Source: Fidelibacterota bacterium (GTDB taxonomy: Bacteria > Fidelibacterota > Marinisomatia > Marinisomatales > UBA1611). From it: a DNA stretch of 33,627 nt. This document shows, piece by piece, positions 18,822 through 28,158 of this stretch. Positions within the stretch are counted from its first letter, which is position 1; each line of letters starts with the position of its first letter. Both the position numbers and the translations under genes were made by a program. The stretch spans positions 1 through 33,627 of the forward strand of contig PBFM01000020.1 in NCBI GenBank assembly GCA_002718655.1, written 5' to 3'. The notes under the pieces are model-generated. The model saw nothing but the letters and a program-made list of their open reading frames with translations, made no database searches and was not told where the DNA came from.

Positions 18822-20096
18822 TCAATTAATCAAAAAATCAGAATCATTTAAAATCTTATTTATCTCATTATATTCAGATTGATTTTCTTTTTTAAATTGG
18901 CTATAAAGATTGCTTTGTTTTAAATCTTTTTCATAAACATAATTTTTGTAGTATTTCATTAATATTTCAAAATTTTTATTAAATCGAGGACAAATAACAT
19001 CTATGATATATTTTAACATTTCATTTAATTCATCATTTGAAAAATTTTTTTTATCATCTTCTTGCACACCTATAGCAATTTTTGAACCTAAAGTTTCTAC
19101 AACAGAAGGTAAAAGTTTATCATCTAATGTTATTAATTTTTGATATTGACCCCAATCTTCACATACCCTTATTACCTCTGGTATTTCAAATTTAAACCTA
19201 CAGCATAATAAAAATGGATTATAATCATTCATCATTATTCTTTTTAATGAAAAATTTTGATAAATATTTCTTCTTTTTTCGGTATTAATTCCTTTTTTTT
19301 TCCACTCTCTTAATGTTTGCATATCAATCCTTATACTAAAGCCATTATAAAGCATAAACCTGTTTGCCAAACCATTTAAACGAGTTTTTATCATTGAAGG
19401 GTTTGATACTTCAAACCCGGCTACTTTACCCATTTTTTCAAAAACCTTATCTGGTGAGTTAAATAGATGTGAATAATCAAATATTTTTACATTATTGAAA
19501 ACATTTGAATATAATTTGTACAAAGAATATATTTTTGCTCTTTCAACAATGAATTTTCTTGAAAAGTTTTGTAAATCATCTTCAATAATTTTTTTGGGTA
19601 AATATTCAAAACAATTATTATCATTTAAAGCTAAAGTTTTCAGAGAATTATAATGATTCATTTTCCAGTGATATCTCCATCCATTCATTGTATTTGGAAA
19701 AGACCAATCACCCACAATCCTTGCTAACTGTCTATTCAATTCAGATTTATAAACGGCATTTAAATCACGAACTGGAAAAAAAATGACTTTTATGCCTAAA
19801 ATATTTTGACATGCTTTGAGAAAATCAACGTTCCTCTTTGAATGCAATGGATATATTAAGTTTCTTCTCAAAGAATGGAAAACAATACCTGATATTGCAT
19901 TTGGATTTTGAATTAATTCCAACTTTAATTTTTTTTTCATTTTATAAAGTGGAGATTTATATCTTCTTTTTAAGAAAGATTTTACAACATAATCAAATTC
20001 ATATCTCGAAGGCATAATGATATTTGATTGGATTTTTAAGTTGATATAAAAAAATTGGCTTGCAACTCTTCCAGTATTCAAAACCATAAAAGACAT
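18822..20096 (-). CDS. Divergent sulfotransferase-like protein
   Basis: N-terminal NTGRVASQFF (5'-PSB-like) and KVIFFPVRDLNAVYKSELNR with the R-x7-S spacing of the PAPS 3'-phosphate binding motif. Confidence 0.55.
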   Translation of the reverse strand: MSFMVLNTGRVASQFFYINLKIQSNIIMPSRYEFDYVVKSFLKRRYKSPLYKMKKKLKLELIQNPNAISGIVFHSLRRNLIYPLHSKRNVDFLKACQNILGIKVIFFPVRDLNAVYKSELNRQLARIVGDWSFPNTMNGWRYHWKMNHYNSLKTLALNDNNCFEYLPKKIIEDDLQNFSRKFIVERAKIYSLYKLYSNVFNNVKIFDYSHLFNSPDKVFEKMGKVAGFEVSNPSMIKTRLNGLANRFMLYNGFSIRIDMQTLREWKKKGINTEKRRNIYQNFSLKRIMMNDYNPFLLCCRFKFEIPEVIRVCEDWGQYQKLITLDDKLLPSVVETLGSKIAIGVQEDDKKNFSNDELNEMLKYIIDVICPRFNKNFEILMKYYKNYVYEKDLKQSNLYSQFKKENQSEYNEINKILNDSDFLIN

Positions 20097-21010
20097 TAAA
20101 GATTTCTCCTAATCTTATTCTCAACAGCTTCAATTAAAGATTTCCAATATTGGAGATTGCCACTTTTCTTTGTTTTCCAATAAAATACACCGGAAGAATA
20201 CATATGTGTCATTATTGGTCTATTTCTATATGTAAATAGTTCAAAATCTTTCGCAATTGCAGCATACTCAAGCTTTCCATCTTTAATAAAATCGGCCTGG
20301 TAGGGAGATTCAAAAATAACTGTACGGAATTTATTGGCAACGCATTCATTTATTATTTCCATTCCTGTATCTGGGGATGTGATACCAGTACTTTTTTCTA
20401 GAATGAAACATAATTTTCTTAGTAAATGGAATTTATTTAATATATGTTTATTTGCAACCCCGCCTAAACGAATTATTTTCCTCACGATACTATTATATAT
20501 TCTTTCAGAAAATGATGGAAATGGGGAAAAAAGTTTTTTCATTTTTTTAATTAACTCTGTTTGAAAGAACATAAAAACAACACTTGGATATTTGTGAACC
20601 TTACCAATTTTCCATTGTGGATATGGAGCGCCTAAAATTGTCTTGGGATCTTTTTCCAATTGACTTGTGCAAAATGTATCCCAATTACACTCAAAAATAT
20701 GAATATCTGGGTCGACAATTAATGTATACTTAGTTTTTATACTTTTTAGACCTAAATCTAAACCCATTGCATGTGACTTAGACCTTTGTCTAGTTTTTTC
20801 ATTATTACAAATAATGTTTACGTTAGGTGAGTTATTAAAATCAACATATAGTTTCCTATCTTCTCCACAAGAATTATCCACAATTAAAAATTGTAATTTT
20901 TCTTGGTTATTGGCCTTTTCAATAAGATTAGAGAATAATCTTTTTAGATGGTTTGAAGAGAAATAGCTGACTGCAAGAATTGTAATTTTTTTTTTGTCAA
21001 GATTCATCAT
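20096..21010 (-). CDS. Glycosyltransferase family 2-like protein
   Basis: ITILAVSYFSSNHLKRLFSNL...FLIVDNSCGEDRK...YTLIVDPDIHIFE (GT-A nucleotide-binding and DxD-type region). Confidence 0.75.
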   Translation of the reverse strand: MMNLDKKKITILAVSYFSSNHLKRLFSNLIEKANNQEKLQFLIVDNSCGEDRKLYVDFNNSPNVNIICNNEKTRQRSKSHAMGLDLGLKSIKTKYTLIVDPDIHIFECNWDTFCTSQLEKDPKTILGAPYPQWKIGKVHKYPSVVFMFFQTELIKKMKKLFSPFPSFSERIYNSIVRKIIRLGGVANKHILNKFHLLRKLCFILEKSTGITSPDTGMEIINECVANKFRTVIFESPYQADFIKDGKLEYAAIAKDFELFTYRNRPIMTHMYSSGVFYWKTKKSGNLQYWKSLIEAVENKIRRNL

Positions 21011-21735
21011 AATAAATTATCGATATCCTTCTCTAAGGCTATAATTTTTTCTGGTAAAATAATTTCCTCACCTGAGCTGTTTTTACTTATAGTTTTATCA
21101 ACAAACTTATTAACAATTTTTGGCTCGAAAGAACACGATAAAAAACTAAACATATTTTTAAAATTCTCTTCTGGTATTTCAAGAATGTTTTCAAATGACA
21201 TATAAAAAGTAGCAATATTATTTTTACTGCAAAAATCAAGTGCCCTTTTGGTATATGAAAACCAAAGTTCTAGTCCTTGATTCAATGGGAGTTGGTTTCT
21301 TGCAGTCAAAGATCTTGCTACGGAGATTGCATCTCTAGTAATAAAAATTATTTTAATTTCTTTTTCAAGATCCATTTCAGAAAAAATTTCCATCCAATTT
21401 TCAATAGTAAGACAAGTACGTGGATCTTTCCATCCCCAGTTTTGATAATTATCCTGATTATATGTAATCAGTTTTTTCATCTTATTCTTATGGCCATCTT
21501 TTAACTCAGATTGGGGTATTTGGGGATTGTAGCTTTTAACATCATAACCATTAAAACTTAAAATCCTATCATTAATTAACCTGAAGTCATAATTCTCATA
21601 AAATCCCTTTGGGTTTTGAGGCAAAGGCCTAGGCCAAAAGTTTTCATAATTCCCCATAATTATGTTATTTAAATGTAATACCCCAGAGACGGTTGAAGTA
21701 CCACTACGATGCATTCCTAATACAATTACTATCAT
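21007..21735 (-). CDS. Sulfotransferase family protein
   Basis: IVIVLGMHRSGTSTVSGVLHL P-loop-like 5'-PSB and KIIFITRDAISVARSLTARN with R-x7-S 3'-PB motif. Confidence 0.82.
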   Translation of the reverse strand: MIVIVLGMHRSGTSTVSGVLHLNNIIMGNYENFWPRPLPQNPKGFYENYDFRLINDRILSFNGYDVKSYNPQIPQSELKDGHKNKMKKLITYNQDNYQNWGWKDPRTCLTIENWMEIFSEMDLEKEIKIIFITRDAISVARSLTARNQLPLNQGLELWFSYTKRALDFCSKNNIATFYMSFENILEIPEENFKNMFSFLSCSFEPKIVNKFVDKTISKNSSGEEIILPEKIIALEKDIDNLL

Positions 21736-22763
21736 TTGTAGTAATTTTTTTTAAATCCCACAAAAGAGTCCTGATTAAAAATAAATCTCCTTATATATGC
21801 TTGTAGGAATCCAATACCATATCCGAATATTTGCGCTGGTATTACAAAAAGTAAAATAGGGAAAATAAAAAAGTCATTTTTTTTTATAGCACCAAAAAAG
21901 GATAACATTAACAATGGTGTGATTAAGATAAGAAAGATTTCATAAATCATAAAATTATTTTTAAAGAGGAATATTACTAATGCTATACAAATAAAAATAG
22001 ATAATGATGGTAGAAAGTGAATGGGCTCAAGCATTGAAGAATCAATTTTCCCCAAGTTTATACGAGCCACCCCCCAATTAAATACTTGCTTGAAAAATTG
22101 CTTAATTGTTGTTCTTCTTCTATGATATACTTTTGCATTCAGCAAAAATTTTACACGAGCTCCTGTTTTAATTATTCGGTTACTAAACTCGATATCTTGA
22201 CCGTGCCTAAGATTTATAAAACCACCTATCTCATTATACAATGATTTCTTTATTCCCATATTATGTGTCCTAGGAAAAAATTTAGAAATCATTTTTTCGC
22301 TGTGACCTCTCATACCACCAGTTGTTATGAAAGACGTCATTGCGAAATCAATTGCTTTCTGCAGTCTAGTGAAGTCTTCTTTTGCAGAATCTGGACCTCC
22401 AAATGCATCAAATGAATCTTTTTTATATTCTTCATAAATTATTCTTATCCAGTCATAATGTGCTTCACAATCTGAATCAATAAATAAGATAAGGTCTCCT
22501 TCAGCATTTTTTAATCCATGATTTCTCGCAGCCCCTGGACCCTGATTATCTTGAGTTATAAATTTAATTTTAAATTTGGAATCATTTTGCCATTTTCTCA
22601 CTGTTTCTGCTGTAGCATCTGTAGAACCATCATCTGATATAATAAATTCAAAAATATCATCATCAATGGATTGCTCTTTTAAAGATTTGTAAAGATGGTG
22701 TAATTCTTCAATACGATTATATGTGGGAGTGACAATACTAATTATTGATGTATGCCTAGACAT
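21732..22763 (-). CDS. Glycosyltransferase family 2
   Basis: ISIVTPTYNRIEELHHLYKSL, EFIISDDGSTDATAE, GPGAARNHGLKNAEGDLILFIDSDCEA, C-terminal TM segments. Confidence 0.93.
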   Translation of the reverse strand: MSRHTSIISIVTPTYNRIEELHHLYKSLKEQSIDDDIFEFIISDDGSTDATAETVRKWQNDSKFKIKFITQDNQGPGAARNHGLKNAEGDLILFIDSDCEAHYDWIRIIYEEYKKDSFDAFGGPDSAKEDFTRLQKAIDFAMTSFITTGGMRGHSEKMISKFFPRTHNMGIKKSLYNEIGGFINLRHGQDIEFSNRIIKTGARVKFLLNAKVYHRRRTTIKQFFKQVFNWGVARINLGKIDSSMLEPIHFLPSLSIFICIALVIFLFKNNFMIYEIFLILITPLLMLSFFGAIKKNDFFIFPILLFVIPAQIFGYGIGFLQAYIRRFIFNQDSFVGFKKNYYK

Positions 22764-22769
22764 CTTATT

Positions 22770-23702
22770 TTATTGGTCAACAGAAATAAATTGACGTATA
22801 CGGTTTTCTTGCCTTTGCTGCGAAACAGCTATCATTTCACCAATCAGTCCAATGGAAAAAAACCAAAGGCCTAAAATAAATGACATAGCACCAAAAGTGA
22901 TTAGTGCAAAATGTTTCTGAAAATTATTCCCTAAAATGAATTTTTTATATAATACTACTATTTCAGCACTCGTCCCTATTAAAATAAAAAGCAAACCAAA
23001 AAATCCAAACAAGTGTAGCGGACGTTGTGTATATCTGTTTAAAAATAAAATTGTAATTAAATCAAAAAATCCATGGAAAAGTCTTGAACCACCATATTTT
23101 GTAACACCAAACTCCCGTGCTCTATGATTTACAATGATTTCAGTGACCTTGAATCTTTTTTGTCCAGCTAATGCAGGGATATATCTATGTCTACCACCAT
23201 ATATATCAATTGACTTTACAACAGATCTTTTATAACCTTTTAAACCACAATTAAAATCATGAATCTTTACGCCAGTAAAAATACGAGTAACAAAATTAAA
23301 AATCTTTGAAGGCAAACGTTTATTTAGTGGATCTAACCTATTTTTTTTCCACCCTGATACCAAGTCCCAACCTTCATTTAGCTTATTAACAAGATTTATT
23401 ATTTCAGCAGGGTCATCTTGCAAATCAGCATCCATTGTAATTATATGCTTGCCCCCAGCAATTTTAAATCCTTCGCTCAATGCAGCTGATTTACCAAAGT
23501 TTCTATAAAATTGGATAAGTTTGAATTTTTTTCTTGTGGAACATAAATCAATTAACCATTCCGTTGAGCCGTCAGTAGAGCCATCATCAATAAAAATAAC
23601 TTCCCATTCATCATAGGATTCAAGGTTAACGATTAACTCATCTAACAAGATAGGTAATGATTCAAGTTCATTTAACACAGGAATAACAATAGATATTTGC
23701 AT
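22770..23702 (-). CDS. Glycosyltransferase family 2 (DPM1/ArnC-like, two C-terminal TM segments)
   Basis: ISIVIPVLNELESLPILLDEL, VIFIDDGSTDGSTE, GKHIITMDADLQDDPAEI, two C-terminal TM. Confidence 0.93.
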   Translation of the reverse strand: MQISIVIPVLNELESLPILLDELIVNLESYDEWEVIFIDDGSTDGSTEWLIDLCSTRKKFKLIQFYRNFGKSAALSEGFKIAGGKHIITMDADLQDDPAEIINLVNKLNEGWDLVSGWKKNRLDPLNKRLPSKIFNFVTRIFTGVKIHDFNCGLKGYKRSVVKSIDIYGGRHRYIPALAGQKRFKVTEIIVNHRAREFGVTKYGGSRLFHGFFDLITILFLNRYTQRPLHLFGFFGLLFILIGTSAEIVVLYKKFILGNNFQKHFALITFGAMSFILGLWFFSIGLIGEMIAVSQQRQENRIRQFISVDQ

Positions 23703-23703
23703 A

Positions 23704-24306
23704 TCAGTAATTTAGTAATCTCCAAAACTTTTTCATATTTATGTCTTCAACATTCATTTTTCTTGATTTAAAATCAATTAAAACAGACTCCATTGTTTGC
23801 CTGTTATAAAATTCAACACCTCCTATAGTTTTACCATTGTAATTACTACGTTTTTTATCAAATGAAAGTTCAATATTCTTTGTAATAGTGCGAGGTAAAT
23901 CTTTTAAGTTCTTTTTATACTCTGGTTCTACCCCCCAAAACATTTTAGTCATATCACTAGGCTTCAATATTGTTAATAGAGGAAAGATGTTAATAATATC
24001 TTCTTGATTATATTGTTTATTTTCCATGAGGTTTCTTGCAGTTATAGAAGATGGAGTTATCCATATTAATAGAGATTTCCTACCTAGAATATCTGCAAAT
24101 TCCAAAAATGTACTATCCCTTTGGGATTTAAATGAGAATAATAATTTCCCTTTTAACTCGCCTTTTGAATCCAAGACACCCCTACCAGTACAGGATTTGT
24201 ATTCTTCTGTGTATTCAAGATATGTCTTATTCTTTACAAATAATTTTTTTTTTGGTAGAGCACATCCTGAAAACATAAAAAAAAAGATAATTATATGACG
24301 CAGCAT
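23704..24306 (-). CDS. Putative outer-membrane lipoprotein, LolA/LolB-like or DUF4292-like
   Basis: MLRHIIIFFFMFSGCALPKKK lipoprotein signal; beta-rich body (GELKGKLLFSFKSQRDSTFLEFADILGRKSLLIWIT). Confidence 0.55.
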   Translation of the reverse strand: MLRHIIIFFFMFSGCALPKKKLFVKNKTYLEYTEEYKSCTGRGVLDSKGELKGKLLFSFKSQRDSTFLEFADILGRKSLLIWITPSSITARNLMENKQYNQEDIINIFPLLTILKPSDMTKMFWGVEPEYKKNLKDLPRTITKNIELSFDKKRSNYNGKTIGGVEFYNRQTMESVLIDFKSRKMNVEDINMKKFWRLLNY

Positions 24307-25833
24307 TCAATCCTTTTGCTCAACCTGAAGAACCTCTCCTGTACTAGCTTCAGCTTTAACCCTAATAACTTCATCTAAATGTTCCTTTATTGTAATATTA
24401 CTAGAGTCAATGCTGAGTGATTCTTTAATATAATGCAGTGCTTTATCATAAAAATCCATTTTAAAATATATCCATCCTATCGTATCAAGGTAAGCTGCCG
24501 ATTTGGGCTCTAATCTAATTGCAATTTGTGCTAATTCTAGCGCTAGGTCTATTTTATGGTTTCTCTCAACCAAGCTGTATGCATAATTATTATAGGCTTG
24601 AGCATCAGTGCTATCACTAGATATTAAATCTAAATAAAGTTTATCTGATTTATCCCATTTCCCTGTTGAGTCATAAATCAATGCTAGGTTATGTTTTGTA
24701 TTCCTAGATTGTGGATATATTTCTAAAGCTTGTGAAAGATGTACTTCTGAGCTATCATATTTTTTTAATTGGTAATATGCAATTCCCAACAAATATTGAA
24801 AAGTAAAATCTTGTCTAAATTTATCAGAATAAGGTTTTAAAACTGATATAGCTTCTTTAGGTTTTTTTCCACCCATTGCCATAACAGCATTATTTATAAA
24901 ACCTCTGGGATCGTCCGGATACTTTTCTAGTATTTTATGATTGTATAATATTGCTTCTTCATTTTTACTTTGATTAATTAAAAGTGTTACTAAACGATGT
25001 AATAAATCAATACTATTACTATCAATCTCTAGGGCAGAGTATATCATTTTCAAAGAAAGTTCTGGTTTATCTAATTCTTCATACAGAGCACTTTTTTGAA
25101 TAAAAATATCTATTGATTTACCTTGAATCAATTGAATCTCATTTAAAATTTCTAAAGATTTCTCATATTGTTTTTTAAAAAGTGAAAGATCTTTCATTGT
25201 TTCAAGAATGTCAAGATTTTCTGGATTATCATTCAATAATATTTCACATACTTCTTCTGCACGAGTGTAATTACCAGTAGTTAATGCAATCTTTAGGGCC
25301 TGCTCTAAACCTGCCACTGCCAAAGGATTAACCTCATATCCTTTAATGTAATAATCAATAGCAGAATTCCAATCACGTTTAATTCTGTATAAATCAGCTA
25401 ATGTAAAAATATAATCAATATTTTTTAAATCTAAATTATGTAGCCTTTTATATGTAAGCTCAGCATCGTCATATTTTCTTTGGTTAAGATATAACTGACC
25501 TAAAATTTCCAGAGCTTCTTTTTCATTTGGATTTAAAGCTAAAGCGATATTTAAATGGTCTTCGGCGCGTTCTTCTTTGCCAAGCCTTCTGTAACCATCA
25601 GCTATTGAGACGTGAATTGTCGATGCATTTGGATCGAGCTCAATTGCTTCCTGAAACTCGAGAATAGCTAGTGCATAATTCCCCTGGTTCATAAGAAACT
25701 CACCCTGCATAAAATGATATAAAGCAATTTCTTTATTTTCTATATCATCTGCAAAAACAAAGCAAGATATTAAAATGAGGATATGTATTATCTTTGGTTG
25801 AGATTTAATCATTTGTCTTAATTTCTTTATCAT
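24307..25833 (-). CDS. TPR repeat protein (start likely ATG at 25812)
   Basis: Signal-like N-terminus then many TPRs (e.g. GNYALAILEFQEAIELDPNAS, ERAEDHLNIALALNPNEKEA). Annotated start overlaps previous CDS by 29 bp; ATG at 25812 overlaps by 8 bp. Confidence 0.9.
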   Translation of the reverse strand: MIKKLRQMIKSQPKIIHILILISCFVFADDIENKEIALYHFMQGEFLMNQGNYALAILEFQEAIELDPNASTIHVSIADGYRRLGKEERAEDHLNIALALNPNEKEALEILGQLYLNQRKYDDAELTYKRLHNLDLKNIDYIFTLADLYRIKRDWNSAIDYYIKGYEVNPLAVAGLEQALKIALTTGNYTRAEEVCEILLNDNPENLDILETMKDLSLFKKQYEKSLEILNEIQLIQGKSIDIFIQKSALYEELDKPELSLKMIYSALEIDSNSIDLLHRLVTLLINQSKNEEAILYNHKILEKYPDDPRGFINNAVMAMGGKKPKEAISVLKPYSDKFRQDFTFQYLLGIAYYQLKKYDSSEVHLSQALEIYPQSRNTKHNLALIYDSTGKWDKSDKLYLDLISSDSTDAQAYNNYAYSLVERNHKIDLALELAQIAIRLEPKSAAYLDTIGWIYFKMDFYDKALHYIKESLSIDSSNITIKEHLDEVIRVKAEASTGEVLQVEQKD

Positions 25834-27535
25834 GAATTGTTATGCCATTACCACCACGCTGCTTCGTTGCATACATTTCTTGGTCTGCTATCTCAATCAG
25901 TTGCCTTATGTTATCCGAATGAGTAGGATATTCAGCCATTCCACCTGATATTGAGAGTCTCGTATCCACACCTTCAAAAGAAAATTTATAATCTGCAATA
26001 TTATCTACAATTCTTTGAGCAACAATATTGGACATCTCAGCAGTTGTATTTATCAATATTATTGCAAATTCCTCACCACCGTAACGTGCTACAACATCAA
26101 CAGCACGAACATTATCTATCATTATTTTAGCAACAGTTTGAATGACATAATCACCATATTGATGACCAAGTGTATCATTTACTTTTTTAAACTTGTCTAA
26201 ATCAAACATCATAACAGCCATTTTTTGTTGAAAGCGTGCTGCGCGCTGGATTTCATCATTAAACCTTTCCTTAAATGTTTGGTGATTTAAAAGCCCTGAC
26301 AATCCATCGTGAGTAGCATTATTATGAATTTTTTCATACTCATATCTCCAGTGAAGAGCAGTACCCATAACCTGTCCAATAAGAGATAAATCATCTAGAT
26401 TCAAATCTGAATGGGTACTTTTTTCCTTAGATTCTAAAATAATCGACCCCCTACTCTCATCTTCAATAATAATTGGCACACCAACAACAGATTTGAATTG
26501 ATATTCTGATGATTCAGAAGATTTAAATCTGAACAAGTTTTGGTATGATTGTTTCCAATCATTTGTCATAAATGATGAACCAGTCACAATGGGTAAGCCA
26601 TGTAAGGAACTATTAGTAGGAAAATCACTACCTTCATTAAACTCATCTTTTTCTCCATCGCATAATTTTATAATTGAAACAACACCTTTGTCATATTTCC
26701 TTCTGTTTTCACTCTCTTTCTTCAATGACATTGTCATTCTATCGTATTTAAAAAAAGTTCGTATCAGGTATTTAAATTGATTAAATATTTTTTGAGAATC
26801 AGATTTAAAATCAGAATTAGATAAAATATCTAAAATAAATGATTTTGTATCTTCACCTATTCTGTGTTTATCAAGACTTTCTAAAGTATCTAAACTCATT
26901 GACACAAACTGTGCCAATGGACCATATAAATTCATTTCATCTTCTGTAGCATCATTGAAATGATCAAAACGTGTTAGAATGAAACCCACTGTATTATCAT
27001 ATAAATTAATTGGATTAAATATGGCGCATTCACTCCCTCTCCAATTATTACCTAAAAAAATCTCTCCCCATAAATCAGGCTGTTCTTTTTGATGCAGTTT
27101 TTTCTTTTCAAAAATCAATTTTCTGATTGAAATATTTTCAGTAGATATATTTTCAGAAAATTCGCTGTCACTGCCCTTTTGCAAGAAAAAACAATTTTTC
27201 TGAGGATCCGCTATGAAAATAGCTGATTTTGAATTGGGATTAATTTTTTGTATTGTATCAAGAACTAGAGATGTTAGAGAATTATAACTATCACTTGCTG
27301 TTTCTTTTGGGTTAATGGATTTCAATTCTTGGTTCTGGTTTTTTTCTAAATCATTTGTGACATTTAACATCTTATTATGCATCATCAATAATATAACTGT
27401 CATTATAATAGTTACATATTTTAAAAAGAAACCAATCTTTGGGAACGAGTCAGGTATAATTGCCTGAAATAATAATAATAAACACAAAACAATTAATGTA
27501 TTCGTGAAAGATTTTGAACTTACCATAGATGACAT
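25805..27535 (-). CDS. Membrane-anchored GAF-GGDEF diguanylate cyclase
   Basis: Two N-terminal TM, GAF-like region, DGLSGLLNHQTF, MFDLDKFKKVNDTLGHQYGD, RAVDVVARYGGEEFAIIL (GGEEF active site and RxxD I-site). Confidence 0.92.
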   Translation of the reverse strand: MSSMVSSKSFTNTLIVLCLLLLFQAIIPDSFPKIGFFLKYVTIIMTVILLMMHNKMLNVTNDLEKNQNQELKSINPKETASDSYNSLTSLVLDTIQKINPNSKSAIFIADPQKNCFFLQKGSDSEFSENISTENISIRKLIFEKKKLHQKEQPDLWGEIFLGNNWRGSECAIFNPINLYDNTVGFILTRFDHFNDATEDEMNLYGPLAQFVSMSLDTLESLDKHRIGEDTKSFILDILSNSDFKSDSQKIFNQFKYLIRTFFKYDRMTMSLKKESENRRKYDKGVVSIIKLCDGEKDEFNEGSDFPTNSSLHGLPIVTGSSFMTNDWKQSYQNLFRFKSSESSEYQFKSVVGVPIIIEDESRGSIILESKEKSTHSDLNLDDLSLIGQVMGTALHWRYEYEKIHNNATHDGLSGLLNHQTFKERFNDEIQRAARFQQKMAVMMFDLDKFKKVNDTLGHQYGDYVIQTVAKIMIDNVRAVDVVARYGGEEFAIILINTTAEMSNIVAQRIVDNIADYKFSFEGVDTRLSISGGMAEYPTHSDNIRQLIEIADQEMYATKQRGGNGITIHDKEIKTND

Positions 27536-27612
27536 AATTACATAATATTCTTGCAGATAAAATTAGCAAGGTTCAATGGTGATTAAAACTTGTTTACATA
27601 TTTAATACTTAA

Positions 27613-28158
27613 TTAATCATTGACCAAATGTATTTTGCTTGAGAAATCTTTTTTTTGTGGTTTTAATGAGTCATGCTTTATCGAATCTTTTGGTGTATTC
27701 AATCTATTTTGTTCATCCAAATCTGCTATATTTATTTTATCAACAGGTTCCATTTTATTTTCTGGGGTTTGGTTTGCGTAATTAACATTTTCCGTCATTT
27801 TCTTTGATGTGTATAACTGGATGCATAGAAAAATTAATGAAGCAAATAAACCACTCAAGATTGTAGCATGCATGGGGGCAAAACCTAAAATTGTTCCTTT
27901 ATTATATTTTCGATTATTTTCTTTTTTTAGAATATTAATTTTTTTTAATAATTGAGCATTGAATTTCTTATTAACCTTTGACTTCGGTAAAGTATTTAAC
28001 AATTCAACATTTGATTCAATTGATGAAATCATATTCTTTGCTTCTGGATTTTCATTTAAATAAGAATCGAATTCTTTTCTTTTTGACAATGATAATTTAT
28101 TTTCAATATAATCAGATATCGAATCTTCAAATTGATAGCGATTCATGTCTAATATCAA
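27613..28158 (-). CDS. Putative anti-sigma factor (single TM, no zinc-binding HxxxCxxC)
   Basis: Immediately downstream of and overlapping the ECF sigma gene; DYIENKLSLSKRKEFDSYLNENPEAKNMI N-terminal, one TM (ILSGLFASLIFLCIQLY), extracytoplasmic tail. Confidence 0.65.
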   Translation of the reverse strand: MILDMNRYQFEDSISDYIENKLSLSKRKEFDSYLNENPEAKNMISSIESNVELLNTLPKSKVNKKFNAQLLKKINILKKENNRKYNKGTILGFAPMHATILSGLFASLIFLCIQLYTSKKMTENVNYANQTPENKMEPVDKINIADLDEQNRLNTPKDSIKHDSLKPQKKDFSSKIHLVND

